Notes: generated by a model not told the origin, from the sequence alone. A stretch of 64,000 bases of DNA from Rhizobium leguminosarum bv. viciae USDA 2370 (GCF_002008365.1 NZ_MRDL01000025.1:62381-126380), one strand, 5' to 3'; positions 44,127 through 54,798 are shown, counted from the stretch's first letter. Made by a program: numbers and translations.

Positions 44127-45284
44127 ATGCTGCTGGATCTCAGGACAATCTATTTCATTGTTGCCGTGAGTTGTTTCGTGCTGGGCATCCTCCAGCTTGC
44201 TGCCTATGCGACCGGCCGCTTCGAGAAGTGGCCGCTTTGGTGGGGTTTGAGCAACCTTCTTGTCGGCGTCGGGTCCTTCCTCGTCGCGTTGCGCAATCTC
44301 GTTCCCTACTCCGTCTCGATCGACGGCGGCAATATCGTCACCATCGCCGGCTACATGCTGATGTTCTTTGCCGTGCGGGTGTTTTCGGGGCGGGCGCTCG
44401 ACCAACGCACTTTCTGGCTTGCCATCTTGCTCGTCAGCGTTCCTGTCGTCCTCATCGTCAGCGATCCATCGGCAGTCTCGGCGAGGCTCCTCTACGTCTC
44501 CGTCATCTGCTGCCTCTGCGATCTTGCCGTCGCAAGGGAGGCAATCAGCATTGTCCGGCGCGAGAAGCTGTATTCGGCAGCCCTGCTTGTCGGCCTCTAT
44601 ATTTGCACTGCGGCGATCTTTGCGGTTCGCAGCATTCTCGCGGCGACCGGTGAGATCGGTGGGCCGGATCCTTTCGGCGGTAGTGCAATTCACAGCTGGA
44701 TGGCGGTATCGGCGGTCGCGTTCATCATGCTTCGCAGCATGGCGATGGTGCTGATGGCTGCCGAGCGCAGCCGAAATCAGCTGACGGAACTCGCTCACCA
44801 CGATCCGCTGACCGGCGCCCTCAATCGCGGTGGCCTTGCCCAGCATCTGCCGGCTCTCGGTTCCCAGCCGGTCTCGCTGCTGATCATCGATATCGACCAT
44901 TTCAAGCAACTGAACGACAGGCACGGCCATGCCGCCGGCGACGATATCCTGCGGCTTTTCGCCAGCGTTTCGAGAAGCATCATGCGCTCCGACGACCTGC
45001 TTGCCCGTCAAGGTGGGGATGAGTTCCTGGCGGTGCTGAAAAATGTTTCCCGGGAGGATGCAGTGGCGATTGCCGAGCGCATTCGTCTCGCCTTCGCCGC
45101 CGCCGTCCTGCAGCGGCCGGATCTGGTAGTCTTTCCGACGCTGAGCATCGGCGTTGCCGCGCGTGCGGAAAGCGGCGGAGATTTTGAACGGCTGGTGCAG
45201 AAGGCGGACGAGGCGCTCTATCGTTCGAAGCGCGAGGGCCGCAACCGGGTCGAAGCCTTCGGGGAGAATCAGCAGGCAGCGTAG
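44127..45284 (+). CDS. Membrane diguanylate cyclase
   Basis: 385 residues. About six or seven hydrophobic segments fill residues 8-210, with no recognisable sensory domain. The C-terminal GGDEF domain has an intact GGDEF at 296-300 and an intact inhibitory site RSDD at 287-290, five residues before it. It should make cyclic di-GMP and be subject to product inhibition. GGGAAAG precedes the ATG at 44127. A single gene, convergent with cysE. Confidence 0.94.
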   Translation: MLLDLRTIYFIVAVSCFVLGILQLAAYATGRFEKWPLWWGLSNLLVGVGSFLVALRNLVPYSVSIDGGNIVTIAGYMLMFFAVRVFSGRALDQRTFWLAILLVSVPVVLIVSDPSAVSARLLYVSVICCLCDLAVAREAISIVRREKLYSAALLVGLYICTAAIFAVRSILAATGEIGGPDPFGGSAIHSWMAVSAVAFIMLRSMAMVLMAAERSRNQLTELAHHDPLTGALNRGGLAQHLPALGSQPVSLLIIDIDHFKQLNDRHGHAAGDDILRLFASVSRSIMRSDDLLARQGGDEFLAVLKNVSREDAVAIAERIRLAFAAAVLQRPDLVVFPTLSIGVAARAESGGDFERLVQKADEALYRSKREGRNRVEAFGENQQAA

Positions 45285-45315
45285 GAACGGGGCGCGCGCC
45301 TATCTCAGCGCGTGC

Positions 45316-46131
45316 CTAGATATTCTGGTCCATCGTTTCGGCCGGGATCTCGTCCGCGCGGTGGACGCGCACGAGCGTTGCCGGCACGCCGGCGACGGTG
45401 CAATGCGTGGGAACCGATTTGAGCACGACGCTGCCGGCGGCGACTTTGCTGAAGGCGCCGATTTCGATATTGCCGAGGATCTTGGCGCCCGCGCCGATCA
45501 TCACGCCGTGGCGGATCTTTGGGTGGCGGTCGCCGGTCTCCTTGCCGGTGCCGCCGAGCGTGACGTTCTGCAGGATGGACACTTCATCCTCGATGACAGC
45601 CGTTTCGCCGATGACGATGCCCGAACCGTGGTCGAGCATGATGGACGCGCCGATCCGTGCCGCCGGATGGATATCCGGGCCGAAGACCAGCGAAACGAGA
45701 TTGGCGAGCCAACTGGCGATCTCCGGACGGCCGGAGACCCAGAGCGCATGGGCGATACGATGCGTCTGCAGCGCATGAAAGCCCTTGAGATTGAGAAGCG
45801 CGTGCAGAAATGTCGTGCAGGCCGGATCGCGCTCGCGCACGGCGATGAGATCGGCCTCGACCTTCCGCATGATATCGCCATCAAGTGTGGACAGGATGAG
45901 ATCGAACAGATCACCGGTTTCCACCTGCGCCACGGAGAGCCGCGCGGCCAGCACGCGGGCGATGATCTCATCGTTGCCAGCGGTGTCCGTTACCTGAGCG
46001 GCAAGCAGCTGCTGCAATATCGGCTCGCGTGCGGCAAGCTCAACGGCCTCGGCGCGGATCACGGTCCAGACGGATGCGTCGCCCAAAGTCTGCGGTTGTT
46101 CGGTCAAACCGAGGCCGGTCGATTTCGACAT
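45316..46131 (-). CDS. cysE: Serine O-acetyltransferase
   Basis: 271 residues. An N-terminal helical domain (about 1-140) is followed by a left-handed beta-helix of hexapeptide repeats (FGPDIHPAARIGASIMLDHGSGIVIGETAVI). The catalytic-type His and Asp lie in this segment and the GGTGKETGDRHPKI loop is the usual CysE loop. It makes O-acetylserine, the first step of cysteine synthesis, and is usually feedback-inhibited by cysteine. GAGGAAACGGGA precedes the ATG at 46131. Single gene. Confidence 0.95.
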   Translation of the reverse strand: MSKSTGLGLTEQPQTLGDASVWTVIRAEAVELAAREPILQQLLAAQVTDTAGNDEIIARVLAARLSVAQVETGDLFDLILSTLDGDIMRKVEADLIAVRERDPACTTFLHALLNLKGFHALQTHRIAHALWVSGRPEIASWLANLVSLVFGPDIHPAARIGASIMLDHGSGIVIGETAVIEDEVSILQNVTLGGTGKETGDRHPKIRHGVMIGAGAKILGNIEIGAFSKVAAGSVVLKSVPTHCTVAGVPATLVRVHRADEIPAETMDQNI

Positions 46132-46227
46132 TCCCGTTTCCTCCGTCAGCCACGGCAGCGCAAAGCGTTTCCCGCGCGTGGTTTATGTTTCGCCCGGGCC
46201 AGGCATTTGGCAAGCCCCGATTATAGT

Positions 46228-46725
46228 CTAGCCGTCCGACGGCTGCAGGTCAGGTGTCCGCTCCGGAAGCCGGCGCCAGTGATAGAGCACATCCGGCTCC
46301 CGTTCTTCGTTGTCGGCGCCATCGGTCTCCTCTTCGGCGGTAAAGCCGTGCTGTTGGTAGAACGCACGAGCGCCCGCATTGCGCTGGAACGTCCAGAGCC
46401 TGATCTCGTCCATCTCTTCCTTGGCGCAGCCAAGAAGCAAGGAGCCAATGCCCATGCCCTGAAAGTCGGGAAGAACGTAAAGCTGCTCTATCCAGTTGTC
46501 GCCATAGGCGATGACGCCGACGAGCCGGTTGCCCATGGCAGCGCCGAGGATCGAGCAATTCGGCAGCAGATGCATGCGCCAGTACTGCTCCTCTTCCTCG
46601 GGTGTATGCAGATCCGGCAGCCAGGGCAGCCGCTGCCATAGGGCGACACGTCTGATTTCAGCTGCGGCTTGCATGTGGTCGGCCGTCAGCGCCACGATTT
46701 CGGGTTCCGTCAGGGCGTCGTCCAT
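46228..46725 (-). CDS. GNAT-family N-acetyltransferase
   Basis: 165 residues. The acetyl-CoA motif is QLYVLPDFQGMGIGSLLLGCAKEEM (about residues 85-110), followed by RNAGARAFYQQHGFTAEEETDGADNEER. The substrate is unknown. It is 15 nt after the WD40 gene on the same strand, so it probably belongs to a CobW-WD40-acetyltransferase transcript. Ribosome site weak. Confidence 0.87.
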   Translation of the reverse strand: MDDALTEPEIVALTADHMQAAAEIRRVALWQRLPWLPDLHTPEEEEQYWRMHLLPNCSILGAAMGNRLVGVIAYGDNWIEQLYVLPDFQGMGIGSLLLGCAKEEMDEIRLWTFQRNAGARAFYQQHGFTAEEETDGADNEEREPDVLYHWRRLPERTPDLQPSDG

Positions 46726-46740
46726 TACCGGCAGCGGGGC

Positions 46741-47730
46741 TCAGGCCGAAATATCGATGACGCCGCAGTCGCCGGCTTCGGAGCCGAAGGCGAGCAGCTT
46801 GCCGTTTTTGCTCCAGCTCATCGCCGTGATCGCGCCCTTGCCAGGTCGGCGCAGCAGCGCTTCCTTGCTGTCGGCGATGCGCACGGCCAAGATCATGCCG
46901 TCGATGAAGCCGATGGCGAGGATATCCTCAAGCGGATGGAACTTCACCGCGGTCGCCATGATATTGGCGCGAGTGCCGAGCTCCAGCGGCGCCTTGCCCA
47001 TCGGCCCATCCTTGCCCTGGAAGGGCCAGACGATTGCCGCAGGCGCGCCTGAAGACGCGAGCCACTTGCCCTTGACCGACCATGAGAGCGATTTCACCTT
47101 GGAGGGGTAGCCGGTCATGCGCATGTGGCGGGCTTCGGTGCCGGGCTTGATGTCGAGCTTCCAGCCGTGCAGTGCGTTTTCCTGCATCGAGGTGACGAGA
47201 AAATTACCATCAGGCGAGAAGGTGACGCCGGTATGCGCACCCTTCCATTCCAGATCGACCGGCTTGGCGTTCATGCCGATCCAGTGCAGCGACACACCGT
47301 TGTAGCGCGCCGCCGCGATGCGCAGACCTTTCGGCGCAAAGGCAAGGCCTTCAACCGTGCGCTCCTCGGGGAATTCCTTGGTCGTGCCGTCGGCAAGGCG
47401 TACGAGCGAACTCTTGCCGTAGGAATAGGCAACGGCACCCTGCGGGCCGGCTGCGACCTGCGAAATCCACTTGCGAGGCGCGGTCGCGATTTCGCTGACG
47501 CTGCCGTCGGCGGCAATGCGCAGCACCTTACCGTCCTCGCCACCCGAGATCAGGCTCTCGCTGTAGGGATCACGAATGGCGGTGAGCATGCCCTGATGGG
47601 CTTCGGAAACCCTGTCGCCGCCATCCAGCCGGTGGAATGTACCGTTTGCGCTTGCGAAGAAGGGAACATCACCTAAAAATTCGACGGCCAGAACGTGGCC
47701 GTCGAGATCAAGCGGTGCAACTGTCGGCAT
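46741..47730 (-). CDS. WD40-repeat protein
   Basis: 329 residues of repeated short beta-blade units (for example HTGVTFSPDGNFLVTSMQENALHGWKLD and SWSVKGKWLASSGAPAAIVWPF), consistent with a single seven-bladed propeller. There is no signal peptide. The frame extends upstream to 47835, but ATG 47730 overlaps the CobW stop as TGATG. Bacterial WD40 proteins next to COG0523 GTPases are suggested partners in metal handling; a direct role is inferred. Confidence 0.9.
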   Translation of the reverse strand: MPTVAPLDLDGHVLAVEFLGDVPFFASANGTFHRLDGGDRVSEAHQGMLTAIRDPYSESLISGGEDGKVLRIAADGSVSEIATAPRKWISQVAAGPQGAVAYSYGKSSLVRLADGTTKEFPEERTVEGLAFAPKGLRIAAARYNGVSLHWIGMNAKPVDLEWKGAHTGVTFSPDGNFLVTSMQENALHGWKLDIKPGTEARHMRMTGYPSKVKSLSWSVKGKWLASSGAPAAIVWPFQGKDGPMGKAPLELGTRANIMATAVKFHPLEDILAIGFIDGMILAVRIADSKEALLRRPGKGAITAMSWSKNGKLLAFGSEAGDCGVIDISA

Positions 47731-48842
47731 CAGGCGGCTGCCCCGCAGGCCTTGAAGGAGGCTTCGAGCTTCTCGCGGTCGAGTTCGCGGCCGATGAAGA
47801 CGAGACGGCTCTCGTGCTTTTCGCCTTCCTTCCACGGACGCTGGTGATCACCCTCGATGATCATGTGCACGCCCTGAACGACGTAACGCTCGGGATCGTC
47901 CTTGAAGGCGATGATGCCCTTGAGACGCAGAATATTCGGCCCCTGCGTCTGGGTGATCTTCTGGATCCAGGGGAAGAAGCGCTCCGGGTTCATCTCGCCG
48001 CCGCGCAGCGATACCGACTGCACCGTCACATCGTGAATCGCTGACATCGCGCCATGTTGATGGGCGCCATGGTGATGATGGTCGTGACCGTGGTCATCAT
48101 GCTGATGACCGTGATGATCATGGTCATGATGGTGGTGGTCATGATCGCAATCGGGGCCGCAGACATGGTCGTCATGGCCCTGCTCGAGGAAATGCGGATC
48201 GTTTTCGAGCGCGCGTTCCAGGTTGAAGGCGCCCTGATCGAGCACGCGGGCGAGATCGACGCCGGAGCGGCTGGTCTTGTAGACGCGGGCAGCCGGGTTG
48301 ATGGCGCGGACGATATCCTCGATCACATCAAGTTCTTCCGGGGTCACCAGGTCACTCTTGTTGATGATGACGACGTCGGCGAAGGCGATCTGGTCTTCGG
48401 CCTCGCGGCTGTCCTTCAGGCGCAGCGGCAAGTGCTTGGCATCGACGAGGGCGACGACGGCATCGAGCTCGGTCTTGGCGCGTACATCGTCATCCATGAA
48501 GAAGGTCTGGGCCACCGGTACCGGATCGGCAAGGCCCGTCGTTTCTACGATGATGCCATCGAAGCGGCCGGGACGGCGCATCAGGCCTTCGACGACGCGG
48601 ATCAGGTCGCCGCGCACCGTGCAGCAGACGCAGCCATTGTTCATCTCATAGATTTCCTCGTCCGACTCGACGATCAGGTCGTTGTCGATGCCGATTTCGC
48701 CGAATTCATTGACGATGACCGCATATTTCTTGCCGTGATTTTCGGAGAGAATGCGGTTGAGCAACGTTGTCTTGCCGGCGCCGAGATAACCGGTGAGCAC
48801 GGTAACGGGAATAGGCTTCAGGGTGGAGATCGCGTCGGTCAT
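47730..48842 (-). CDS. CobW/COG0523 GTPase metallochaperone with His-rich loop
   Basis: 370 residues. Walker A is GYLGAGKTT (18-26), the metal motif is GCVCC (70-74), and NKSD (161-164) is the G4 motif. A strongly His/Asp-rich region (about 223-264) lies between the GTPase and C-terminal CobW domains, suggesting zinc or another transition metal as cargo. Relatives are ZigA/YciC/ZNG1-like and are often zinc-repressed. A TTATAATGTTATAA palindrome lies about 100 nt upstream, typical of a Zur site. First gene of an operon with WD40 and acetyltransferase genes. Confidence 0.93.
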   Translation of the reverse strand: MTDAISTLKPIPVTVLTGYLGAGKTTLLNRILSENHGKKYAVIVNEFGEIGIDNDLIVESDEEIYEMNNGCVCCTVRGDLIRVVEGLMRRPGRFDGIIVETTGLADPVPVAQTFFMDDDVRAKTELDAVVALVDAKHLPLRLKDSREAEDQIAFADVVIINKSDLVTPEELDVIEDIVRAINPAARVYKTSRSGVDLARVLDQGAFNLERALENDPHFLEQGHDDHVCGPDCDHDHHHHDHDHHGHQHDDHGHDHHHHGAHQHGAMSAIHDVTVQSVSLRGGEMNPERFFPWIQKITQTQGPNILRLKGIIAFKDDPERYVVQGVHMIIEGDHQRPWKEGEKHESRLVFIGRELDREKLEASFKACGAAA

Positions 48843-48941
48843 GAGAACCTCTAGGATTAGGCGTGCGGCCGAGCGGCTTGGGATCGGCTGCTTGAACGGT
48901 TGGTCTCATATAATGGCTTGAGCGTGGCAGTTCAAAGGGTT

Positions 48942-48955
48942 TTATAATGTTATAA
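48942..48955. promoter_or_regulatory. Zur-box-like palindrome upstream of the CobW operon
   Basis: TTATAATGTTATAA is a 14-nt palindrome with 6-nt arms, set in GTTTTATAATGTTATAAGATC. A/T-rich ATGTTAT palindromes are the general type of zinc-uptake-regulator sites in rhizobia. It lies about 100 nt before the CobW start. Zinc control is inferred. Confidence 0.45.
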
Positions 48956-48990
48956 GATCACATCGTTTGCACGGCGCAGACGAGCCATAT

Positions 48991-49779
48991 TTACCGCAGT
49001 TGAGTGATGTCGAATGCATCGACATCCTCCAGCAGTTCCACCAATCCTTTGACCGAATGCGCAATCAGCGCCTCACCCTTTTGCGCCGTCGCAGCCGCGG
49101 CGTTGCCCGCCACGCCCTCCGTGTTGAGATCCGACATCTTCCAGCCGAAGGCATGCGGCCCGTAGGCGCGCAGATGCTTGAAGCGCCCGGCGAATTCCGT
49201 CTGTCGCGAGGGAAAGTCCGCCGCCTTCGCCATATCAACCTTGTCGGGATGAAGCGCCAGCATCACCGAGGTCTCGATATCGCCGCCATGGATGCCGATC
49301 GCCTTTTCCTCCGACGTGATCACGCCATCCGGCACGCCGAAACGGGTCCAGCTCGTTGCCACCGCCAGCATGGCAAAGCGGACCCGCGCCTCGGTCGCGA
49401 CGACTGATATGACGGACGAATTGCCGCCATGGGCATTCAGCATCACGAATTTACGGATGCCCTGCTTCGCCAGGCCTTCGGCGATGCCGAGCCAGCGGTT
49501 TACCGCTTCGTCGAAGGCAAGCGTCTTCGTTCCTTCAACGTCCATATGCTCAATGGAATAGCCGATGGCTTCGGCGGGCAGGAAGGTGACCGGCAGGCCG
49601 GCGGGCAAGGCTATCTTCAATCGCCCGGCAATGCCTTCGGCAATCAGCGTGTCGGTTTCGAAGGGCAGGTGAGGGCCGTGCTGTTCATGGGCGCCGAGCG
49701 GCAGCACGGCGATCAGGTTGCGCCCATCAGGGGCAAAGGCCGGGTTGCCGTCCTCGAAGCGCGGCGAAGGTGTCATCAT
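48991..49779 (-). CDS. Creatininase-family amidohydrolase
   Basis: 262 residues. Metal-binding residues of the creatininase fold are visible in LPLGAHEQHGPHLPFETDTL, AHGGNSS and GGDIETSVM. The family includes creatinine amidohydrolase, arginine formamide hydrolases and cofactor-peptide proteases (MftE), so the true substrate cannot be assigned. Two ATG codons (49779, 49776) lie at the start with a weak ribosome site. It is divergent from a MarR gene (86-nt gap), which may regulate it. Confidence 0.9.
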   Translation of the reverse strand: MMTPSPRFEDGNPAFAPDGRNLIAVLPLGAHEQHGPHLPFETDTLIAEGIAGRLKIALPAGLPVTFLPAEAIGYSIEHMDVEGTKTLAFDEAVNRWLGIAEGLAKQGIRKFVMLNAHGGNSSVISVVATEARVRFAMLAVATSWTRFGVPDGVITSEEKAIGIHGGDIETSVMLALHPDKVDMAKAADFPSRQTEFAGRFKHLRAYGPHAFGWKMSDLNTEGVAGNAAAATAQKGEALIAHSVKGLVELLEDVDAFDITQLR

Positions 49780-49864
49780 CCGGTCGTTACCTCTTGTTTA
49801 TGACGAGATCCTGCGCAATGTCATATCGCAGCGGCGTCGGGGCTTAAAGATCAAAGGGATGGCT

Positions 49865-50377
49865 ATGGGAAAGAAGCGCAAGGACGGCAAAAAGAACAAG
49901 TCCAAGAAGAAGGACCAGACCGAGTATACGCTCGTCGATCTCTCCCCGGCTCTGACCCAGGCGGCGCGTTCCATGCGGACGGTGCTGTCGCGCAACCTGC
50001 TGGAAAGCGGCCTTTATGCCGGCCAGGATGGTGTCATTCTGTTGCTTGCCGAGAGCGATGGTATGACGGCCGGCGGCCTTGCCCAGAAGCTCGGCGTCAA
50101 GGCGCCGACGATGACGCGCACGATCGGCCGCATGGAGGCGCAGGGCTTTCTCGAGCGCAAGCCCGATGCCGAGGATGCACGCCTGACCAAGGTCTACCTC
50201 ACCGACCTCGGCCGTGGCAGCGTGCAGGGGATCGAGATGGCGGCTTCGGCCTGCGACATGCTGGCGACGCAGGAGTTCTCCGAGAAGGAAATTCGCAATC
50301 TTGTCCGATTGCTGAAGGCGATCGATGCCAATCTGCAAGCCGAAGCCATTCATATCGAAGAACCGGACGAAGACTGA
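49865..50377 (+). CDS. MarR-family transcriptional regulator
   Basis: 170 residues. A Lys-rich N-terminus (GKKRKDGKKNKSKKKDQ) precedes a winged helix-turn-helix with GGLAQKLGVKAPTMTRTIGRMEAQGFLERKPD and the wing DARLTKVYLT. AAAGGG lies 6 nt before ATG 49865; ATG 49859 is nearer and less likely. The basic tail is unusual for the family and may add DNA affinity. It is divergent from the creatininase-family gene, a normal layout for a regulator with its target. Confidence 0.9.
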   Translation: MGKKRKDGKKNKSKKKDQTEYTLVDLSPALTQAARSMRTVLSRNLLESGLYAGQDGVILLLAESDGMTAGGLAQKLGVKAPTMTRTIGRMEAQGFLERKPDAEDARLTKVYLTDLGRGSVQGIEMAASACDMLATQEFSEKEIRNLVRLLKAIDANLQAEAIHIEEPDED

Positions 50378-50494
50378 AATTTCCCCGAAAGACGAATTGC
50401 TTCCACCGATTAAATCTTTTAATTAAACATTTTAAGGGCCGCGCCGGTTTGACGGCGGGGTCTTGCTGCTTGCGTGCTGCCTGGAGGAGGACAC

Positions 50495-51517
50495 GTGGTC
50501 CAGAAGATCAAGCTTTCGACTATTGCCGAAACGCTCGGCATTTCAACGGCGACCGTATCGCTAGCCTTACGCGACAGTCCGCTCGTCGCCGGCAATACCC
50601 GGGAGAAGATCAAGGAGCAGGCGCGCGCGCTCGGCTATATCTACAATCGCCGTGCCGCCAGTCTTCGCACCTCGCGCTCCGGCATCATCGGCGTCGTCGT
50701 GCACGACATCATGAACCCCTTCTATGGGGAGATCCTGAAGGCGATCGAAAGCGAGCTTGACCGCAGCCGCCACACCTTCATCCTTTCCAACCATTACGAC
50801 AATGTCGAGAAGCAGCGCACCTTCATCGAGACGCTCCTGCAGCTCGGCGGCGACGGCGTCATCATGTCGCCGGCGATCGGTACGCCGCCTGAGGATGTGC
50901 AGCTGGCGGAAGACAACGGCATGCCCGCGATCCTGGTCGCCCGCTCGATGGAAGGGCAGGACCTGCCGACCTATCGCGGCGACGACAGCTATGGCATCTC
51001 GCTTGCCACCAACCACCTGATCGGTCTCGGTCATCGCTCGATCGCCATGATCGGCGGCACGGACCAGACATCCACCGGCCGCGATCGCTACCAGGGTTAT
51101 GTCAACTCGCTGCGCAAGGCCGGCATCGAGGTCGATCCGAACTTGCGCATTCCCGGTCCGCGCTCGAAGCAGGGCGGTTTCGAGGCTGCAGTGCATTTCC
51201 TTTCGCTGCCGCAGAAGCCGACCGCAGCGGTCTGCTGGAACGATCTCGTGGCGATCGGCCTGATGAACGGCATTGCACGCGCCGGGCTAGTGCCGGGACG
51301 CGATATTTCCGTCACCGGTTATGACGATCTAGAGGAGGCCTCGATCGCCACCCCGGCGCTGACGACCGTCTGGAACGGTCAGGCCGAGGTCGGGCGCCTG
51401 GCAGCCCGGGCGCTGCTCGATCGCCTTGCCGGCAGCCATGAGCCTGATGGCATGCATCTGATCAAGCCGGAAATGCGCATTCGCCAGTCCACCAGTCCCC
51501 ATCGGCCCCGCGCCTGA
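50495..51517 (+). CDS. LacI-family transcriptional regulator
   Basis: About 340 residues. The helix-turn-helix reads KLSTIAETLGISTATVSLALRDSP, then a hinge and a sugar-binding-like effector domain (for example VVVHDIMNPFYGEIL and AVCWNDLVAIGLMNG). GGAGGAGG lies 5-6 nt before GTG 50495, which I chose. A TTTAATTAAA palindrome (50418-50427) is upstream. It is 29 nt upstream of a 2-hydroxyacid dehydrogenase gene, likely its target. The inducer is unknown. Confidence 0.92.
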   Translation: MVQKIKLSTIAETLGISTATVSLALRDSPLVAGNTREKIKEQARALGYIYNRRAASLRTSRSGIIGVVVHDIMNPFYGEILKAIESELDRSRHTFILSNHYDNVEKQRTFIETLLQLGGDGVIMSPAIGTPPEDVQLAEDNGMPAILVARSMEGQDLPTYRGDDSYGISLATNHLIGLGHRSIAMIGGTDQTSTGRDRYQGYVNSLRKAGIEVDPNLRIPGPRSKQGGFEAAVHFLSLPQKPTAAVCWNDLVAIGLMNGIARAGLVPGRDISVTGYDDLEEASIATPALTTVWNGQAEVGRLAARALLDRLAGSHEPDGMHLIKPEMRIRQSTSPHRPRA

Positions 51518-51546
51518 ACCACGACCGCCATCCAAGAGGAAAAGCC

Positions 51547-52503
51547 ATGTCCCGCATCGCCATTCTCGTTCCTGGGAAGATACACGAGCGTGTTCTTGCA
51601 AGGCTGAAGGATCGTTTTGAGATTATTGCCGTCGCACGCGAGGAGAAGCTTGCGCTGGACGGCGAGACCGCCGGCCGCATCCGCGGCGTCGCCGTTTCCG
51701 GCTCCTTCCCGGGCGCCTGGATGGAGCAGCTTCCGCATGCTGAAGTGATCGCCAATTTCGGTGTCGGTTATGACGGCGTCGACGTGAAACACGCTGCCGA
51801 AAGAGGCATCGTCGTCACCAATACGCCTGATGTGCTGAACGACGAGGTCGCCGATACGGCGATCGGCCTGCTACTGAACACGGTCCGCGAATTGCCGCGG
51901 GCCGAAGCCTGGCTGCGTGCGGGCAACTGGAAGCCGGGCACGGCCTATCCGCTGTCGCGCTTCTCGCTCAAGGGCCGCCATGTCGGGCTCTACGGCCTTG
52001 GCCGCATCGGGCTCGAAATCGCCAAGCGGCTGGAGCCGTTCAAGGTGAAGATCAGCTATCACACGCGTTCGCGCCATGCCGACGTGTCCTACGATTATCA
52101 CCCGACGTTGAAGGGGCTGGCGGAAGCGGTGGACACGCTGATCGCCATCGTTCCGAAGACGCCGCAGACGCACAAGACGATCGATGCGGATATTCTGGCA
52201 GCACTCGGCCCTAACGGCATTCTCGTCAATGTCGGCCGTGGCTGGACGGTGGACGAAGGGGCGCTGAGTGCCGCTCTTGCCTCCGGCGCGCTCGGGGCTG
52301 CCGGCCTCGACGTCTTCTATGAAGAGCCGACCGTGCCGGCCGACCTGTTGGAACCGACCAACGCCGTGCTGCTGCCGCATGTCGCCTCCGCATCCGTGCC
52401 GACGCGCAATGCGATGGCCGATCTCGTCGCCGACAATCTCATTGCCTGGTTCGAGAAGGGTGCGGCTTTGACGCCGGTGCCGGAGACGCCGCAGAAGGCT
52501 TAG
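51547..52503 (+). CDS. D-2-hydroxyacid dehydrogenase (hydroxypyruvate/glyoxylate reductase type)
   Basis: 318 residues. The nucleotide-binding motif is GLYGLGRIG (147-155), and the catalytic set is Arg231 (VNVGRG), Glu260 (FYEEP) and His278 (LLPHVA). It belongs to the GhrA/GhrB-like class that reduces glyoxylate or hydroxypyruvate, or oxidises D-2-hydroxyacids. It is 29 nt after a LacI regulator on the same strand, and the pair looks like a small regulated unit. Substrate not assigned. Confidence 0.93.
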   Translation: MSRIAILVPGKIHERVLARLKDRFEIIAVAREEKLALDGETAGRIRGVAVSGSFPGAWMEQLPHAEVIANFGVGYDGVDVKHAAERGIVVTNTPDVLNDEVADTAIGLLLNTVRELPRAEAWLRAGNWKPGTAYPLSRFSLKGRHVGLYGLGRIGLEIAKRLEPFKVKISYHTRSRHADVSYDYHPTLKGLAEAVDTLIAIVPKTPQTHKTIDADILAALGPNGILVNVGRGWTVDEGALSAALASGALGAAGLDVFYEEPTVPADLLEPTNAVLLPHVASASVPTRNAMADLVADNLIAWFEKGAALTPVPETPQKA

Positions 52504-52572
52504 GCGCGGGTTGGTTCGGCGGACGATGCTTGCTGCCAAGCAACAGACATAGCGCTTCGCGGGCGCCTGGAA

Positions 52573-53352
52573 TCAGGCGATCGCCTGCGCGGAGATGACC
52601 GGCAGCTTGGCAGCGGCATAGGCGCGGACGGCGTCGCCGAAAGCGGCGAACAGCTGGTTCGAGGACTTGTCGGTTTCAGCCCAATATTCCGGATGCCATT
52701 GCACGCCGACGGCGAAAGCCTTGGCGTCGATAACGGAAACGGCCTCCACCGTGCCGTCCTCGGCGATCGCTTCCACCTGCAGGCGTGGGGCGGTTCTGGC
52801 GATTGCCTGGCGATGCAGGGAATTCACGCGGATCTCGCCCGGACCGAGAATGCCTGCGATGCAGGAACCTTCCTTGACGTGGACGGTCTGGCGAATGGCG
52901 TACATGCCGTCCCGGTCGACGCCTTCCGGCCGGCGATGGTCCCAGATTCCGGGCTGCTCCTGGATCTCGCTTGCCAGCGAGCCGCCGAGGGCGACATTCA
53001 GCTCCTGGATGCCGCGGCAGATGGCGAGCAGCGGGATGGCGCGGTCGATGGCGCGGCGGATGAGCGGCAGGCTGGTGGCGTCGCGGGCGGGGTCGAAGGG
53101 GCCGTCCTTGTCATTCGCCTCGGCACCGTAGAGGGAGGGATGAACATTGCTGGCCGAACCCGAGACCAGCAGGCCGTCGACGCGGTCGAGGATCGCGTCG
53201 GTATCGTAGCCCTCCTCGAAAGCGGGGATGATGAAGGCCATGACACCGGATGCGTTCAATGCGGCGCGCAGATATTGATGCTGCACGGCATGCCAGGTCG
53301 CGCCGTCGAAGCTGCGGATATCGGCAGGAATGGCAACGATCGGTTTCGTCAT
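52573..53352 (-). CDS. PuuD-like gamma-glutamyl-GABA hydrolase (class I glutamine amidotransferase fold)
   Basis: 259 residues. The catalytic triad of class I amidotransferases is intact: Cys112 in AICRGIQELN, with His220 and Glu222 in VQWHPEYW. It matches the PuuD group that cleaves gamma-glutamyl-GABA in the putrescine pathway. No puuA, puuB or puuC genes adjoin, so its role in polyamine breakdown depends on genes elsewhere. The ATG at 53352 is internal to a longer frame from 53409 and gives the family start. Convergent with the hydroxyacid dehydrogenase gene. Confidence 0.9.
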   Translation of the reverse strand: MTKPIVAIPADIRSFDGATWHAVQHQYLRAALNASGVMAFIIPAFEEGYDTDAILDRVDGLLVSGSASNVHPSLYGAEANDKDGPFDPARDATSLPLIRRAIDRAIPLLAICRGIQELNVALGGSLASEIQEQPGIWDHRRPEGVDRDGMYAIRQTVHVKEGSCIAGILGPGEIRVNSLHRQAIARTAPRLQVEAIAEDGTVEAVSVIDAKAFAVGVQWHPEYWAETDKSSNQLFAAFGDAVRAYAAAKLPVISAQAIA

Positions 53353-53495
53353 ATCAGCCCCGGTCAAAATCTTTATTCTCGTCGTTTCTTCCGCCTGAAC
53401 GGCCGTCAAGTCAACGCTTGGCTGTATCAGGCGGCCAAATTGCGACGGAAGCGGCGCTCTGCCTTTCCGGTTTACCGCTAAGCCGCTGATTCTGA

Positions 53496-54752
<1,257 letters not shown>

Positions 54753-54798
54753 GGCTTTCCGCCGGCAGGCTCGGCGCTTCAGACGAATGCGATGCCAG

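Noticed and set aside
48054..48854. 266-codon plus-strand frame rich in Met and Val opposite the CobW gene
   Set aside because: It mirrors the His-rich loop and Walker motifs of the minus-strand GTPase and has no ribosome site.
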